Assembly (NCBI GenBank): GCA_035549075.1
Contig: DASZRT010000136.1
Location: 1-64,000, forward strand
Reading direction: 5' to 3'
Source: DASZFV01 sp035549075
GTDB lineage: Bacteria > Myxococcota_A > Polyangia > Fen-1088
Length of the DNA stretch: 64,000 nt
Numbering within the stretch: position 1 is the stretch's first letter; each line of letters opens with the position of its first letter. The notes beneath the pieces were generated by a model. The model searched no databases and was not told where the DNA came from. It saw only the letters and a list, made by a program, of their open reading frames with translations. The translations under genes were made by a program, and so were the position numbers. Below are positions 6,863 to 15,513 of this stretch, in pieces.

Positions 6863-8239
6863 ATGAGATCGAGAATCTTGGGTTTGATCATCGTCGCCGC
6901 GTCGACGGCGTCGATGATCGGGGCGGGCTGCGACAGCAGCTCGAGCCCGGGCGGCACCGGCGGAGGCGGCGGCGGCTCGACGGGCACGGGCGGGGCGACG
7001 GCGACGGGCGGCACCACCGGAACCGGTGGCACGACGGCGACGGGCGGAACGACGGGCACGGGTGGAACCACGGCGACGGGTGGGACGACCGGAACGGGCG
7101 GGACGACGGCCACGGGCGGAGCCACGGGAACGGGCGGCGCGACGGCGACCGGCGGCGCGGGTGGCGCGACGGGAGGCAGCGGCGGCAGCGGCCCGCCGTA
7201 CCCGTGGCTCGACGTGACGATTCCGACGGCGATCACGGTGCCCACCGGCAACGTGCGGAAGTTCCGCGCTCACGCGGTGGGCGTCCAGACCTACACGTGC
7301 ACGGCGACGGTCGCCGCGGCTGACGGCGGCGTCGACGCAGGCGCGACGACGTACGCGTGGTCGGCGGGCGTGCCCACGGCGGATCTCTCCGACGAGAACG
7401 GCACCAAGATCGGCATGCACTACGTCGGTCCCACCTGGATGTCGACGGACGGCAGCGACGTCGTCGGCATGAAGGTCGCCTCCGACCCCGGTCCCGACAC
7501 GACCGCGATCCCGTGGCTGCTGCTCAAGGCCGTGTCGCACATGGGCGCCGGCGTCATGGCCGACATCACGTACGTCCAGCGCGTCAACACGAAGAAGGGC
7601 GTCGCGCCCGCGGCCTCGGCCTGCGACGCCGCGCACGTCAACACGGCGACGCCGGTCGACTACACGGCCGACTACTACTTCTACAAGAGCTCGGACGCCG
7701 ACGCGGGCGTGACGGCCGACTGGCCGATCACGTCGATCACGATCCCGTCGGCGCTCGCGCTCACGGGGCCGACGCTCAAGCTGCAGCTGCACGCCATCGG
7801 CTCGCAGATCTACACGTGCACGGGCACGACGACGGCGGGCGCCGACGGCGGCGCGGGCACGACGACTTACGCGTGGGTGCTCAAGCAGCCGGACGCGAAG
7901 CTCTACGACACCACGAACACGCAGGTCGCGACGCACGGCCTCGGGCCGAACTGGACGTCGATCAAAGACGGCAGCGTCGTCAACGGCACGAAGATCGCCG
8001 CCGTCGACTCGCCGCTGTCGGACGCGATCCAGTGGCTGCTGCTCAAGGCTTCGTCGCACACGGGCACGGGCGTCTTCTCGGACGTCACCTACGTGCAGCG
8101 CGTGAACACGACGAAGGGCAAGGCGCCCGCGACCGGCTGCGACGCCGCCCACGCCAACACGGACACGAGCTCGGCCTACACGGCCGACTACTACTTCTAC
8201 ACGGGCGACGTGCCCGCGACCGACGGAGGGACCGACTAG
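6863..8239 (+). CDS. Lipoprotein with Gly/Thr-rich linker and two tandem DUF3455 domains
   Basis: The protein has 458 residues. The ATG follows a GAGGAG site. The signal peptide ends in the lipobox IGAGC (Cys23). A low-complexity linker of TGG/TATGG units (about 39-111) is of the kind common in myxobacterial surface lipoproteins. Two homologous domains follow, about 112-282 and 285-450. Each has the DUF3455 pattern: a start of the type HAVGVQTYTC, a W.......D.NG..VG.HYVGPTW-like middle, IPWLLLKA, a DVTYVQRVNT segment and a YTADYYFY end. The biochemical function of DUF3455 is unknown to me. The tandem duplication is not the usual single-domain form. Its sigma-54 promoter and position right after the FHA regulator suggest dedicated control by that regulator. 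The gene ends 6 bases from the convergent transporter gene. Confidence 0.85.
   Translation: MRSRILGLIIVAASTASMIGAGCDSSSSPGGTGGGGGGSTGTGGATATGGTTGTGGTTATGGTTGTGGTTATGGTTGTGGTTATGGATGTGGATATGGAGGATGGSGGSGPPYPWLDVTIPTAITVPTGNVRKFRAHAVGVQTYTCTATVAAADGGVDAGATTYAWSAGVPTADLSDENGTKIGMHYVGPTWMSTDGSDVVGMKVASDPGPDTTAIPWLLLKAVSHMGAGVMADITYVQRVNTKKGVAPAASACDAAHVNTATPVDYTADYYFYKSSDADAGVTADWPITSITIPSALALTGPTLKLQLHAIGSQIYTCTGTTTAGADGGAGTTTYAWVLKQPDAKLYDTTNTQVATHGLGPNWTSIKDGSVVNGTKIAAVDSPLSDAIQWLLLKASSHTGTGVFSDVTYVQRVNTTKGKAPATGCDAAHANTDTSSAYTADYYFYTGDVPATDGGTD
6977..7195 (+). repeat. Tandem coding repeat for the GGTTGTGGTTAT linker
   Basis: Imperfect 18-bp units, grouped as a 36-bp period, encode alternating GGTTGT and GGTTAT. 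The array lies inside the DUF3455 lipoprotein gene and should vary in copy number between strains. Confidence 0.8.
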
Positions 8240-8245
8240 AAAGGG

Positions 8246-8893
8246 CTACTTCACGTCGCCTTCGGCCACATGGAAGTACCGGCCGAAGGCGGCGTGGCCC
8301 AGATAGATGAGCGGCGTCAGCAAGATCGCCATGCCCAGCTTGCCGAAGTAGTTGTGGGCGGCGTTGCCGAGGATGAACGACGTCGGCTTCGTGCCCACGA
8401 GGAACACGAAGCTCACGGTGACGCTGTCGATGACCTGCGAGAGCACCGTCGAGCCCGTCGAGCGCAGCCACAGCAGGCGGTGGCCCGTCAGGCGACGCAG
8501 CCCATGGAAGATCGCGATGTCGAGCAGCTGACCGATGAGGTAGGCCGTGAGCGACGCGACGTAGAGGCGCGCCGAGGTACCGAACGCCGAGCGGAAGACG
8601 GCGTCGGAGATCGGCGACTCGGGGCTCGTGGGCAAATGAAGCGCGAGCGTGATGACGGCCCACGTGAAGATGGCCGCGACGAGCCCGGCGATCGTGATGC
8701 GGCGGGCGCCGTGCGTCCCATAGAACTCGTTGACGACGTCGGTGAGCACGAACGTGAGCGGAAAGGGCACGATGCCCGCCGAGAAGGTGTGGCCCGCCAC
8801 GACGAAGAACTTCCCGCCGACGAAGTCGCCCGTGACCAGCGCCGCCACGAACAGGGCCGTGAGAACGACGAACAGCTTCTCTTTGCGATCCAC
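8246..8893 (-). CDS. yhhQ: Queuosine precursor transporter (YhhQ family)
   Basis: The protein has 215 residues and about six hydrophobic segments, which fits the YhhQ/DUF165 family of inner-membrane proteins that import 7-deazaguanine precursors of queuosine. Family hallmarks visible are TFVLTDVVNEFYG in the first half, then an IGQLLDIAIFHGLRR segment and STVLSQVIDSVTVSFVFL. The length is normal for the family. The gene is 26 bases downstream of the large peptidase gene on the same strand and may be its distal cotranscript, although the functions seem unrelated. No queuosine synthesis genes are in the window. I am fairly sure of the family; the exact substrate (preQ0, preQ1 or queuine) cannot be read. 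Confidence 0.9.
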   Translation of the reverse strand: MDRKEKLFVVLTALFVAALVTGDFVGGKFFVVAGHTFSAGIVPFPLTFVLTDVVNEFYGTHGARRITIAGLVAAIFTWAVITLALHLPTSPESPISDAVFRSAFGTSARLYVASLTAYLIGQLLDIAIFHGLRRLTGHRLLWLRSTGSTVLSQVIDSVTVSFVFLVGTKPTSFILGNAAHNYFGKLGMAILLTPLIYLGHAAFGRYFHVAEGDVK

Positions 8894-8919
8894 GCCGGCA
8901 ACCTACCGCAATCGAGCGG

Positions 8920-11900
8920 TTAAAACGGGAATGTCGTCACGATGTAGAACTGATCGGTGCCGCCGTTCGTGAGGCCGCGCGCGATGCCGAGCTGGATCTC
9001 GGCCTGGATGTAGTAGGCGAGCGTCGCCTGCAGCCGAAGCTCACCGCCGACGCCGACGCGCAGCTTCGAAGGCTGGAAGCTGCCGAAGAAGGCGTTGCCG
9101 ACGTCGGTGAAGGCGGCGCCGTAGACGCGGCGCAGATAGACCGGGAACGTCTGATAGCCGTGCTCGATCCACACGAGCGGCGCGCGGTACTCGGCCGAGA
9201 GCAGCTGGCGCTGGTCGCCGACGGCGGCGTTCACGGGATAACCGCGCAAGAACGCGCAGCACTCGCGGGTGTTGCGGAACAGCGTGCGCAAGAGGTCCTG
9301 CTCGACGTAGCCGCCGAGGCCGAACACGGCGCGCCTGTCGCCGACGCCGATGCCGCCGCTGTAGAGCAAGGCGAGCGCGTGCAGCCGCGCCCAGGGCGGC
9401 GTGATGTACTCGGTCCACGCCCACGTCATCTCGGCCATGGTGAAGTTGCCGCCGAGCGCGGGATCATGGAGCTGCAAGCTCGCCTGCAAGACCCGGCCTT
9501 CCTGCCCGCTGATCGAGTACGGCCACGAGTGCGCGTTGGAGAACGACCAGTTCAGGAACAGCGAGCCGTCGGGCCCGGTCGGCGGCGGCACGAGGACGCC
9601 GTGCGTGGGGTCGGGCGCGGGCAGACGGTCGGCGGGCGCGAAGGCGCTGTACGTGTAGCCGAACGAGACGTCGGCCGACGATTCGGGTCGCCGCAGCACG
9701 GGCAGGCCCATCGACGCGGTGCCGCTCATGGCGTGCTGGCGGTAACACGAGCGCGCGCCGTCGACGACGGCGTCGCAGGCGAGCGACGCCGTGCGCGTGC
9801 CCGTGAGCCCGAACGACGGCCACAGACGGTTGTACGAGTAGTCGAGGCGCCACGAGGTGTCGCCGCTCGACGGCACGAGCACGTCCACCGACACGGCGTG
9901 GTTCGCCGCCGGATCGCTCACGGTGAACTGCGCGCGCCCCGAGTCACCGACGCCGAGCGGATCGGTCTCGTACGAGAAGACCCACGTCCGCGGGTACATG
10001 TACTTCCACGGCGCGTAGCCGTCGATGCCCTCGATGACGACGGGCACGGGGCCTTCGCCGGGCGTGGCGTCGGGCGAATCGGCGACGCTCGCGGGATCCG
10101 TCGGCGCGTCGGGCCTCGCGTTCGCGAACGGCTGCGCGAGCGGCCACGACCATGGATCGAACGCCGTCTCGTAGAGGTCGTACCCCTCCGACGAAAAGCC
10201 CATGTAGACGAGGTGCGTGCCGTCGGGCGAGACGACGGGCTGGAACGCGCCGCCGAGGACGTTCGTGACCTGGAAGAGGCGGCTCGTCGCCATCTCGTAG
10301 GCGTAGACGTTGTAGATGCCCGTGCGGTCCGACGAGAACACGAGGTAGCGGCCGTCGGGCGTGAAGCGCGGGTCGACGTCGAACGCGCGGTCGACCCACA
10401 GCGCGCGATCCGTCCCTTTCTCGACGTCGTAGAGGTGAAGGTCGCGGAAGCCGCCCGGCTTCCAGCGCGAGTACGCGATGAGCTTGCCGTCGGGCGACCA
10501 CGTCGGCGAGTACGCGAGGCCGGGCACGTCACCCGCGACGACGCGCGGGACGCCGCCCTCGACCGGCAAGAGCGCGAGACGGTGCGAGCCCGGGCCCGTG
10601 AGCGTGCAGGCGATGAGCTTGCCGTCGGGCGAGAGATCGGGATCGTCGGCGCGCCGGCCGTGCGTGAGCTCGCGCAGCTCGCCCGACGCGAGATCGAGCC
10701 GAAAGATGTCGTTCCAGGTCGCGTTCGACGCGCCCGAGATGCGCCAGCGCAGCGGGACGTAGTTGATGCGGGCGAAGATGAGCCCGCGCCCGTCGGGCGT
10801 CGGCACGGCGTGACTCGAGCCGTAGATCTCGGCGAGCACGCGCTTGTCGCCCGTCCGCGGATCGAAGCGCACGAAGGCGGGCGCGTGGTAGTTGTCGTTG
10901 CGCGCGTAGACGAACGTGCCGTCGTCGAAGAAGTGCGGCTCGAAGCCGGTGCTGAGCGATCCGGGCGCCTCGTGCGTGAGACGACGCGACGGCGTGAGGC
11001 CGCGGCGTCGCGCGTCCTCGGCTTCGAGCGCGAACTTGTGCGACATCGAGGTGTGCCACTCGTCCCAGATCCCCGGTCCCCAAATGCCCACGTAGCCGCG
11101 CCCGAGCGCGCGCGCCGCGATGCGGTTGAGCGCGCCCGGAATGAGAGAGCCGCCGTAGCGGTGCGAGATCTCCCGGATCGACTGCGGGCCGTAGCGATCC
11201 TCGACGTACCTGAGGACGCTCGAACCGTAGAGGTACGCCGCCGTGCCGCCGGGGAAGACGAGCGGTCCGTTGGAGACGCCGTCGAGCTCGAGCAGGTGGT
11301 CCTCGAGGAAGGGCGCGCGCAGCTCCATGTCGAAGATGCTGCTGCGCAGGCGGCCCGCCGTCGTCTGCCGCGTCTCTTGCAGCACGGCGAGCCCCTCGAC
11401 GAACCAGTTGGGCTGCGAGAGGTTGGGCGCGTAGAGCTTGCCCAGGAAGAAGTTGTAGATGCGCGCGAAGCCCAGGATCGTGTCGAGGTGCACGACGTGC
11501 GTCAGCTCGTGCGTGAACAGCAGCTTGACGTAGTCGTCGAAGTCGTCGAGCTCGTCCATGAGCCCGGGCGGCGCGCCGTAGCCGTAGACGAAGTTGTAGG
11601 GGACCGAGCTCGCGAAGCCGTTGGCGAAGTCGGTCTGGTCGTTGAGCGTGATGTTGATGCGGCCGCTCGTGCTCCAGTTGAGGTAGCGCGACAGCAAGAG
11701 GTGCGCGCGCTCGGCGATGATCGCCGTGTGCAGCGCGAGCGCGCGCTCGTCCTCGTAGAAGTGGATGTGGAAGTGCGGCGTCTGCAGCGTGAACCAGCGG
11801 ACGTCGGGCTGCGGCCCCGGCTCGGGCGTGACGGCGTCGGCGGCGTCGGTGATCGTGACGGGCTCGTCGGCGCGCGCGCGCGCGGCCACCGCGGTCGTGA

Positions 11901-11943
11901 GGCAGACCGCGAGGGCGGCGACGCGCGCGGCGTGTCTCGGCAT
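8920..11943 (-). CDS. Exported HExxH metallopeptidase fused to TolB-like propeller and outer-membrane barrel
   Basis: The protein has 1007 residues. The start MPRHAARV gives a signal peptide cleaved near residue 25 (ARARA). The N-terminal domain has HELTH (145-149) and a downstream WFVEGLA with Glu183, a set of zinc ligands typical of gluzincin peptidases of the MA clan. The middle (about 350-640) has repeated motifs of the type DPDLSPDGKLIA, SPTWSPDGKLIAYSR, DPRFTPDGRYLVFSSD and QPVVSPDGTHLVYMG, which are TolB/PD40 beta-propeller blades. The C-terminal 330 residues alternate like a beta-barrel and end in Phe (TTFPF), the outer-membrane insertion signal. It should therefore act at the outer membrane, perhaps cleaving or processing surface proteins. 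Its substrate is unknown. A MerR-TPR gene precedes it by 10 bases. Confidence 0.85.
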   Translation of the reverse strand: MPRHAARVAALAVCLTTAVAARARADEPVTITDAADAVTPEPGPQPDVRWFTLQTPHFHIHFYEDERALALHTAIIAERAHLLLSRYLNWSTSGRINITLNDQTDFANGFASSVPYNFVYGYGAPPGLMDELDDFDDYVKLLFTHELTHVVHLDTILGFARIYNFFLGKLYAPNLSQPNWFVEGLAVLQETRQTTAGRLRSSIFDMELRAPFLEDHLLELDGVSNGPLVFPGGTAAYLYGSSVLRYVEDRYGPQSIREISHRYGGSLIPGALNRIAARALGRGYVGIWGPGIWDEWHTSMSHKFALEAEDARRRGLTPSRRLTHEAPGSLSTGFEPHFFDDGTFVYARNDNYHAPAFVRFDPRTGDKRVLAEIYGSSHAVPTPDGRGLIFARINYVPLRWRISGASNATWNDIFRLDLASGELRELTHGRRADDPDLSPDGKLIACTLTGPGSHRLALLPVEGGVPRVVAGDVPGLAYSPTWSPDGKLIAYSRWKPGGFRDLHLYDVEKGTDRALWVDRAFDVDPRFTPDGRYLVFSSDRTGIYNVYAYEMATSRLFQVTNVLGGAFQPVVSPDGTHLVYMGFSSEGYDLYETAFDPWSWPLAQPFANARPDAPTDPASVADSPDATPGEGPVPVVIEGIDGYAPWKYMYPRTWVFSYETDPLGVGDSGRAQFTVSDPAANHAVSVDVLVPSSGDTSWRLDYSYNRLWPSFGLTGTRTASLACDAVVDGARSCYRQHAMSGTASMGLPVLRRPESSADVSFGYTYSAFAPADRLPAPDPTHGVLVPPPTGPDGSLFLNWSFSNAHSWPYSISGQEGRVLQASLQLHDPALGGNFTMAEMTWAWTEYITPPWARLHALALLYSGGIGVGDRRAVFGLGGYVEQDLLRTLFRNTRECCAFLRGYPVNAAVGDQRQLLSAEYRAPLVWIEHGYQTFPVYLRRVYGAAFTDVGNAFFGSFQPSKLRVGVGGELRLQATLAYYIQAEIQLGIARGLTNGGTDQFYIVTTFPF

Positions 11944-11953
11944 GCGCCGGTCG

Positions 11954-12826
11954 TCAGCGGCCGCGCCGCGTGAGGTCGCGGTACGCGCGCAGGTGACGCA
12001 GCGACGCGCCGTAGTCGCCACCTTTCTCGTACAGGCGCGCGGCGTTGTAGTGCGCGTCGGCGTTCTCTGCGTTGAGCGCGATCGCCGCCTCGTAGGCTTC
12101 GAGCGCCTCTTGCACGCGCGCCTGGTCCTCGAGCGCGACGCCGAGGTTGAACGTCGCCGTCGCGTCGCGCGGGCGCACGGCGAGCGCCTCGCGGTAGTGG
12201 CGTTCGGCGCCTTCGAGATCGCCGCGCTCGTGCAGCAGGCGGCCCAGGTTGATGTGCGCGTCGGCGTGGCGCGGCGCGCGCGTGAGCACCTGGCGGTAGC
12301 TCGCCTCGGCGTGCGGCGGGTCGGCCTCTTCCAGATCGCAGCCGAGCTCGTAGAGCTCGTCGATCGTGGGCGGCACGACGTCGCCCGAGGCCGGCACGGG
12401 AGGCGCGACGGTCGTCGGTCTTCGCACGGGAATCGCGACGACGTCGACGAGGGCAGGGGATGCCGCCGCGTCGGGGCGCGCCTCGAAGTCGAGCAGCACC
12501 TGACCCGATTCGACCTGCCAGCGCGCGCCGCCCTCACGCGCCACGACGCGCGCGCCTTCCGCGTCGAGCGTGACGCCCGTGAGCGGGCTCGAGTCGGGCA
12601 GCCGCTCGCGCAGCTTGCGCAGCGCCGACCGCACGCGCGCCGGCGGCACGCGCTCGCGCACGAGGCCCTCGGCCGTGCGCAGCAGCAAGAGGTCCTGGAA
12701 CGAGAACCGCAGCTCGCCGCGATCACCGCGCCCGGGCGACAGCACGCCCGACTTCAGGTACGCGCGCAGGCGCGCCGGCGGCAGGCCCAACATGCGGGCC
12801 ACGTCCTGCGCCGAGTAGCCGCTCAT
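11954..12826 (-). CDS. MerR-type HTH protein with C-terminal TPR repeats
   Basis: The protein has 290 residues. The N-terminus (about 1-75) is a MerR-like winged helix: it opens YSAQDVARMLGLPPARLRAY and continues with a segment containing LRFSFQDLLLLR. A beta-rich segment (about 80-130) follows, then three to four TPR units (about 150-285) with spaced pairs such as INLGRLLHERGDLEGAERHY and a DAHYNAARLYEKGGDYG unit. MerR HTH with TPR is an arrangement found in delta-proteobacterial lineages; it lacks the usual metal or drug-binding MerR C-terminus. It lies 10 bases upstream of the peptidase gene and 18 bases downstream of ku, so all three may share a transcript. It may regulate the peptidase or bind a partner protein; this is inference. 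Confidence 0.82.
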   Translation of the reverse strand: MSGYSAQDVARMLGLPPARLRAYLKSGVLSPGRGDRGELRFSFQDLLLLRTAEGLVRERVPPARVRSALRKLRERLPDSSPLTGVTLDAEGARVVAREGGARWQVESGQVLLDFEARPDAAASPALVDVVAIPVRRPTTVAPPVPASGDVVPPTIDELYELGCDLEEADPPHAEASYRQVLTRAPRHADAHINLGRLLHERGDLEGAERHYREALAVRPRDATATFNLGVALEDQARVQEALEAYEAAIALNAENADAHYNAARLYEKGGDYGASLRHLRAYRDLTRRGR

Positions 12827-12844
12827 CGCGGCCGCGAATATATC

Positions 12845-13738
12845 TCAGTGCTTGCCGGAGCGTGCGCGCTTCGGTTCGGCCTTTTCGGCGTGACCGTGCG
12901 ACGCGCCACCCTTGGCGCCCTTGCGGGCGTGATCCTCGGCGGGCGCCTCTTCGCTGCTGCCGGCGCCCGCGAGGCTCGCCTTGAGCGCCTCCATGAGATC
13001 GATGATGCGCGCAGGCTGCGGCTCGGGCGCCGACGTCGAGATGTCCTGGCCGTCCATCTTGCGCTTGATGTCCGCCTGGATGCGCTCGCGCACGTCGTCG
13101 TGGTACAGCGTCGGCTCGAACGTCTCGGCCGTGATCTGATCGATGAGCTGCCGCGCGAGCTTGAGCTCGGGCGCACGCACCTCGGCGCCCACGAGCGGCA
13201 CCTCCGAGAACGAACGCACCTCGTCGGCGTAGAGCAGCTGCTGCAACACGAGCCCGCCCGGCTCTTCGACCGTGGGGCGCACCATGACGACGTACTGCTT
13301 GCCGCGCGCCGCGTAGCGCGCGAGCGCGACGCGCTTGGCGTCGCGCATGGCCGCCGCCAACAGCTGGTACGCCTTCTCGCCGCCTTTTTCCGGCCCGAGG
13401 TAGTACGCCTTGTCGAAGTAGACGGGATCGATCGACGACGCGGGCACGAACTGCGCGATGTCGATCATCTGCGTCGCGCTCTCTTCGAGGGCCTTGAGCT
13501 CCTCGGGCGTGAACGTCACGTACTGGTCCTTGGCGACCTCGTAGCCCTTGACCATGTCGTTGCGCGACACGATCTCGTTGTCCTTGGGGCAGTAGTACTG
13601 CTGCTTCACGCGCGTGCCGCACTTCGCGTGCAGCATGTTGAAGGAGATGGCCGCCGACGCCTCGGTGGCCGAATACAGCTTCACCGGTATCGAGACGAGC
13701 CCGAACGAGATCGTGGCCCCAGCGATTGCGCGCGCCAT
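12845..13738 (-). CDS. ku: Ku protein for non-homologous end joining
   Basis: The protein has 297 residues. MARAIAGATISFGLVSIPVK is the classic start of bacterial Ku, followed by the family's segments with a CPKDNEIV-like loop, YYLGPEKGGEKAYQLL, GKQYVVMVRP and LLYADEVRSF. The bacterial Ku homodimer encircles DNA ends and recruits LigD. The C-terminal tail (about 250-297) is rich in Lys, Ala and His, as in Ku proteins whose basic tail binds DNA. No ligD is in the window, so its partner must lie elsewhere. The next gene upstream encodes a DUF72 protein, 54 bases away on the same strand. The start is secure because the conserved N-terminus begins at this ATG. Confidence 0.97.
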   Translation of the reverse strand: MARAIAGATISFGLVSIPVKLYSATEASAAISFNMLHAKCGTRVKQQYYCPKDNEIVSRNDMVKGYEVAKDQYVTFTPEELKALEESATQMIDIAQFVPASSIDPVYFDKAYYLGPEKGGEKAYQLLAAAMRDAKRVALARYAARGKQYVVMVRPTVEEPGGLVLQQLLYADEVRSFSEVPLVGAEVRAPELKLARQLIDQITAETFEPTLYHDDVRERIQADIKRKMDGQDISTSAPEPQPARIIDLMEALKASLAGAGSSEEAPAEDHARKGAKGGASHGHAEKAEPKRARSGKH

Positions 13739-13792
13739 GACGTTGTGGGCAATTGTAACGCCGAGTGGGACACGAGCAAACTTCGGGTCCGG

Positions 13793-14497
13793 CTAGGCCT
13801 CGAGCAGCTCTCGGAACCGCGCGGCCAGCTTGGGACCCTTGCCCTCGTCCTCGTGCTTGAAGAAGACGTAGGCGGTCTGCCAGGGCTGGGCGCGCAGGCG
13901 GTCGACCCAAGCGGCGAGCCCGGCGTCGTCGTAGTCCTGGCGGCGCAGGCGCAGGTAGCCCCAGGTCGGCGACGTCGCCTCGACGGGCGTCGCCAGCTCT
14001 TCAGACTCGGCGAGGCATAGGGCGGCGCCGCCGGCGCGCAGGGCCTCGTAGACGTCGTCGGAGAACCACGAGTCGTGGCGGAACTCGACGGCGGCGCGCA
14101 GGCCTTGCGGAAGGTGCGCCAGGAAATCGGCCAGGCGCGGCAGGTCCTTTTTCAAGAACGGCGGAAGCTGGAACAGCACGGGCCCGAGCCGCTCGCCGAG
14201 CGCGCCGGCGCCCACCTCGTGCAGGCGCGCCAGCGTGTCGGCGACGTCGGCCAGCTTCTTGTCGTGGGTGATGCGCTTCGGGCTCTTGAGGACGAACTGG
14301 AAGCCGGCCGGCACCTCGTTCGCCCACTTCGCGAGCGCGTCGGTCGTCGGCATCCTGTAGAAGGTGTTGTTGATCTCGACGGCGTCGAGGCGCTCGGCGT
14401 AGTAGGCGAGCATCTTCGCCGCCGGCAGCTTTTCCGGATAGAAGCTGCCGCGCCAGGGGGCGTAGCTGAAGCCGCTGGTGCCGATGTGGACGCGCAT
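13793..14497 (-). CDS. DUF72 family protein (YecE-like TIM barrel)
   Basis: The protein has 234 residues. MRVHIGTSGFSYAPWRGSFY is the typical DUF72 N-terminus, followed by a segment with LDAVEINNTFYRMP, then FVLKSPKRITH, LGPVLFQLPP and AVEFRHDSWF. These match the conserved blocks of the family, which folds as a TIM barrel; its biochemical activity is not settled. The length is normal (about 230-260). It probably shares a transcript with ku, with a promoter in the 94-bp divergent gap 14498-14591 shared with the FHA-GGDEF gene. That gap shows no strong motif I can name. Confidence 0.9.
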   Translation of the reverse strand: MRVHIGTSGFSYAPWRGSFYPEKLPAAKMLAYYAERLDAVEINNTFYRMPTTDALAKWANEVPAGFQFVLKSPKRITHDKKLADVADTLARLHEVGAGALGERLGPVLFQLPPFLKKDLPRLADFLAHLPQGLRAAVEFRHDSWFSDDVYEALRAGGAALCLAESEELATPVEATSPTWGYLRLRRQDYDDAGLAAWVDRLRAQPWQTAYVFFKHEDEGKGPKLAARFRELLEA

Positions 14498-14591
14498 GGG
14501 CCGATGTAGAGTGTCGCGAGAAGAGCGCCGTCCGTCGGAAACCGCACGTCTTGTTTGCGGCGGCGGCGCGGCGACGGGTAAACTAGCAGCA

Positions 14592-15509
14592 ATGGCGAAG
14601 GACCGTGTCGCCAATCCGTTCGAAGACACGACCCGCATGTCGCCCGCCCCTCGGCCCGAGGGCAGCGAGGAGAACACCGCGTACCTCGTCGTCCTTGCCG
14701 GATCGGCCGTCGGCGAGATGTACAAGCTCGAGAAGGAGCGCACCGTCATGGGGCGCGGCGACAGCGCCGACATTCGCCTGCTCGACGAGGGCATCTCGCG
14801 CGAGCACGCGCAGATCGTTCAAGAGGTGAACACCAACGGCAAGCAGGCCATCCTCGAGGACCTCGGCTCGACCAACGGGACGTTCTGCAACGGCGCGCGC
14901 GTGCAGCGCCAGGTGTTGGGCGACGGCGACAAGATCCTGCTCGGCTCGACGACGATCCTGAAGTTCACGTACCAGGACAAGCTCGACGAGATGTTCCAGC
15001 GCCAGATGTCGGAGTCGGCGCTGCGCGACGGGCTCACGAAGGCGTTCAACAAGCGCTACTTCACCGAGCGGCTCGAGAACGAGTTCGCGCACGCCGTGCG
15101 CAACGACGCGCCGCTGTCGCTCATCTTCCTCGACATCGATCACTTCAAGCGCATCAACGACGTCCACGGCCACCCCGCGGGTGATCACGTGCTCGTCGAG
15201 CTCGCCAAGCTCGTCGCGGGCGCCGTGCGCAACGAGGACGTGTTCGCGCGCTACGGCGGCGAGGAGTTCGCGATCGTCTCGCGCGGCGTCGACGTCGGCG
15301 AGGCGCGCGAGCTGGCCGAGCGCCTGCGCCGCGCCGTCGAGGAGCACGCCTTCTCTTACGAGGGCCGCGACATCTCCGTCACGATCAGCGTCGGCGTCGC
15401 GCGCGCGCCGCGCGAGGGCGTCACGACGCCCGGCGAGCTCGTCGCCGCCGCCGACGAGACGATGTACACGGCGAAGCGCACCGGCCGCAACAAAGTCTGC
15501 GTGGGGTAG
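14592..15509 (+). CDS. FHA-GGDEF diguanylate cyclase
   Basis: The protein has 305 residues and no membrane segment, so it is cytoplasmic. The FHA domain (about 30-125) has MGRGDSADI, ISREHAQI and DLGSTNGTF, all the phosphothreonine-binding blocks. The GGDEF domain (about 140-305) has DIDHFKRIND and an intact active site GGEEF (222-226). RNED (213-216) stands five residues before it, giving the RxxD inhibitory site for product feedback. It should make cyclic di-GMP and be steered by a phosphothreonine partner, presumably a Ser/Thr kinase substrate. The ATG is preceded by AGCAGCA and no strong Shine-Dalgarno; an upstream in-frame ATG would add residues unlike any FHA protein. It ends 4 bases from the convergent aat gene. 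Confidence 0.94.
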   Translation: MAKDRVANPFEDTTRMSPAPRPEGSEENTAYLVVLAGSAVGEMYKLEKERTVMGRGDSADIRLLDEGISREHAQIVQEVNTNGKQAILEDLGSTNGTFCNGARVQRQVLGDGDKILLGSTTILKFTYQDKLDEMFQRQMSESALRDGLTKAFNKRYFTERLENEFAHAVRNDAPLSLIFLDIDHFKRINDVHGHPAGDHVLVELAKLVAGAVRNEDVFARYGGEEFAIVSRGVDVGEARELAERLRRAVEEHAFSYEGRDISVTISVGVARAPREGVTTPGELVAAADETMYTAKRTGRNKVCVG

Positions 15510-15513
15510 GGCG

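Noticed and set aside
14498..14591. TTGC near 14560 as part of a sigma-54 promoter
   Set aside because: The base pair 10 bases upstream of the GC is CA, not GG, so the essential -24 dinucleotide is missing.
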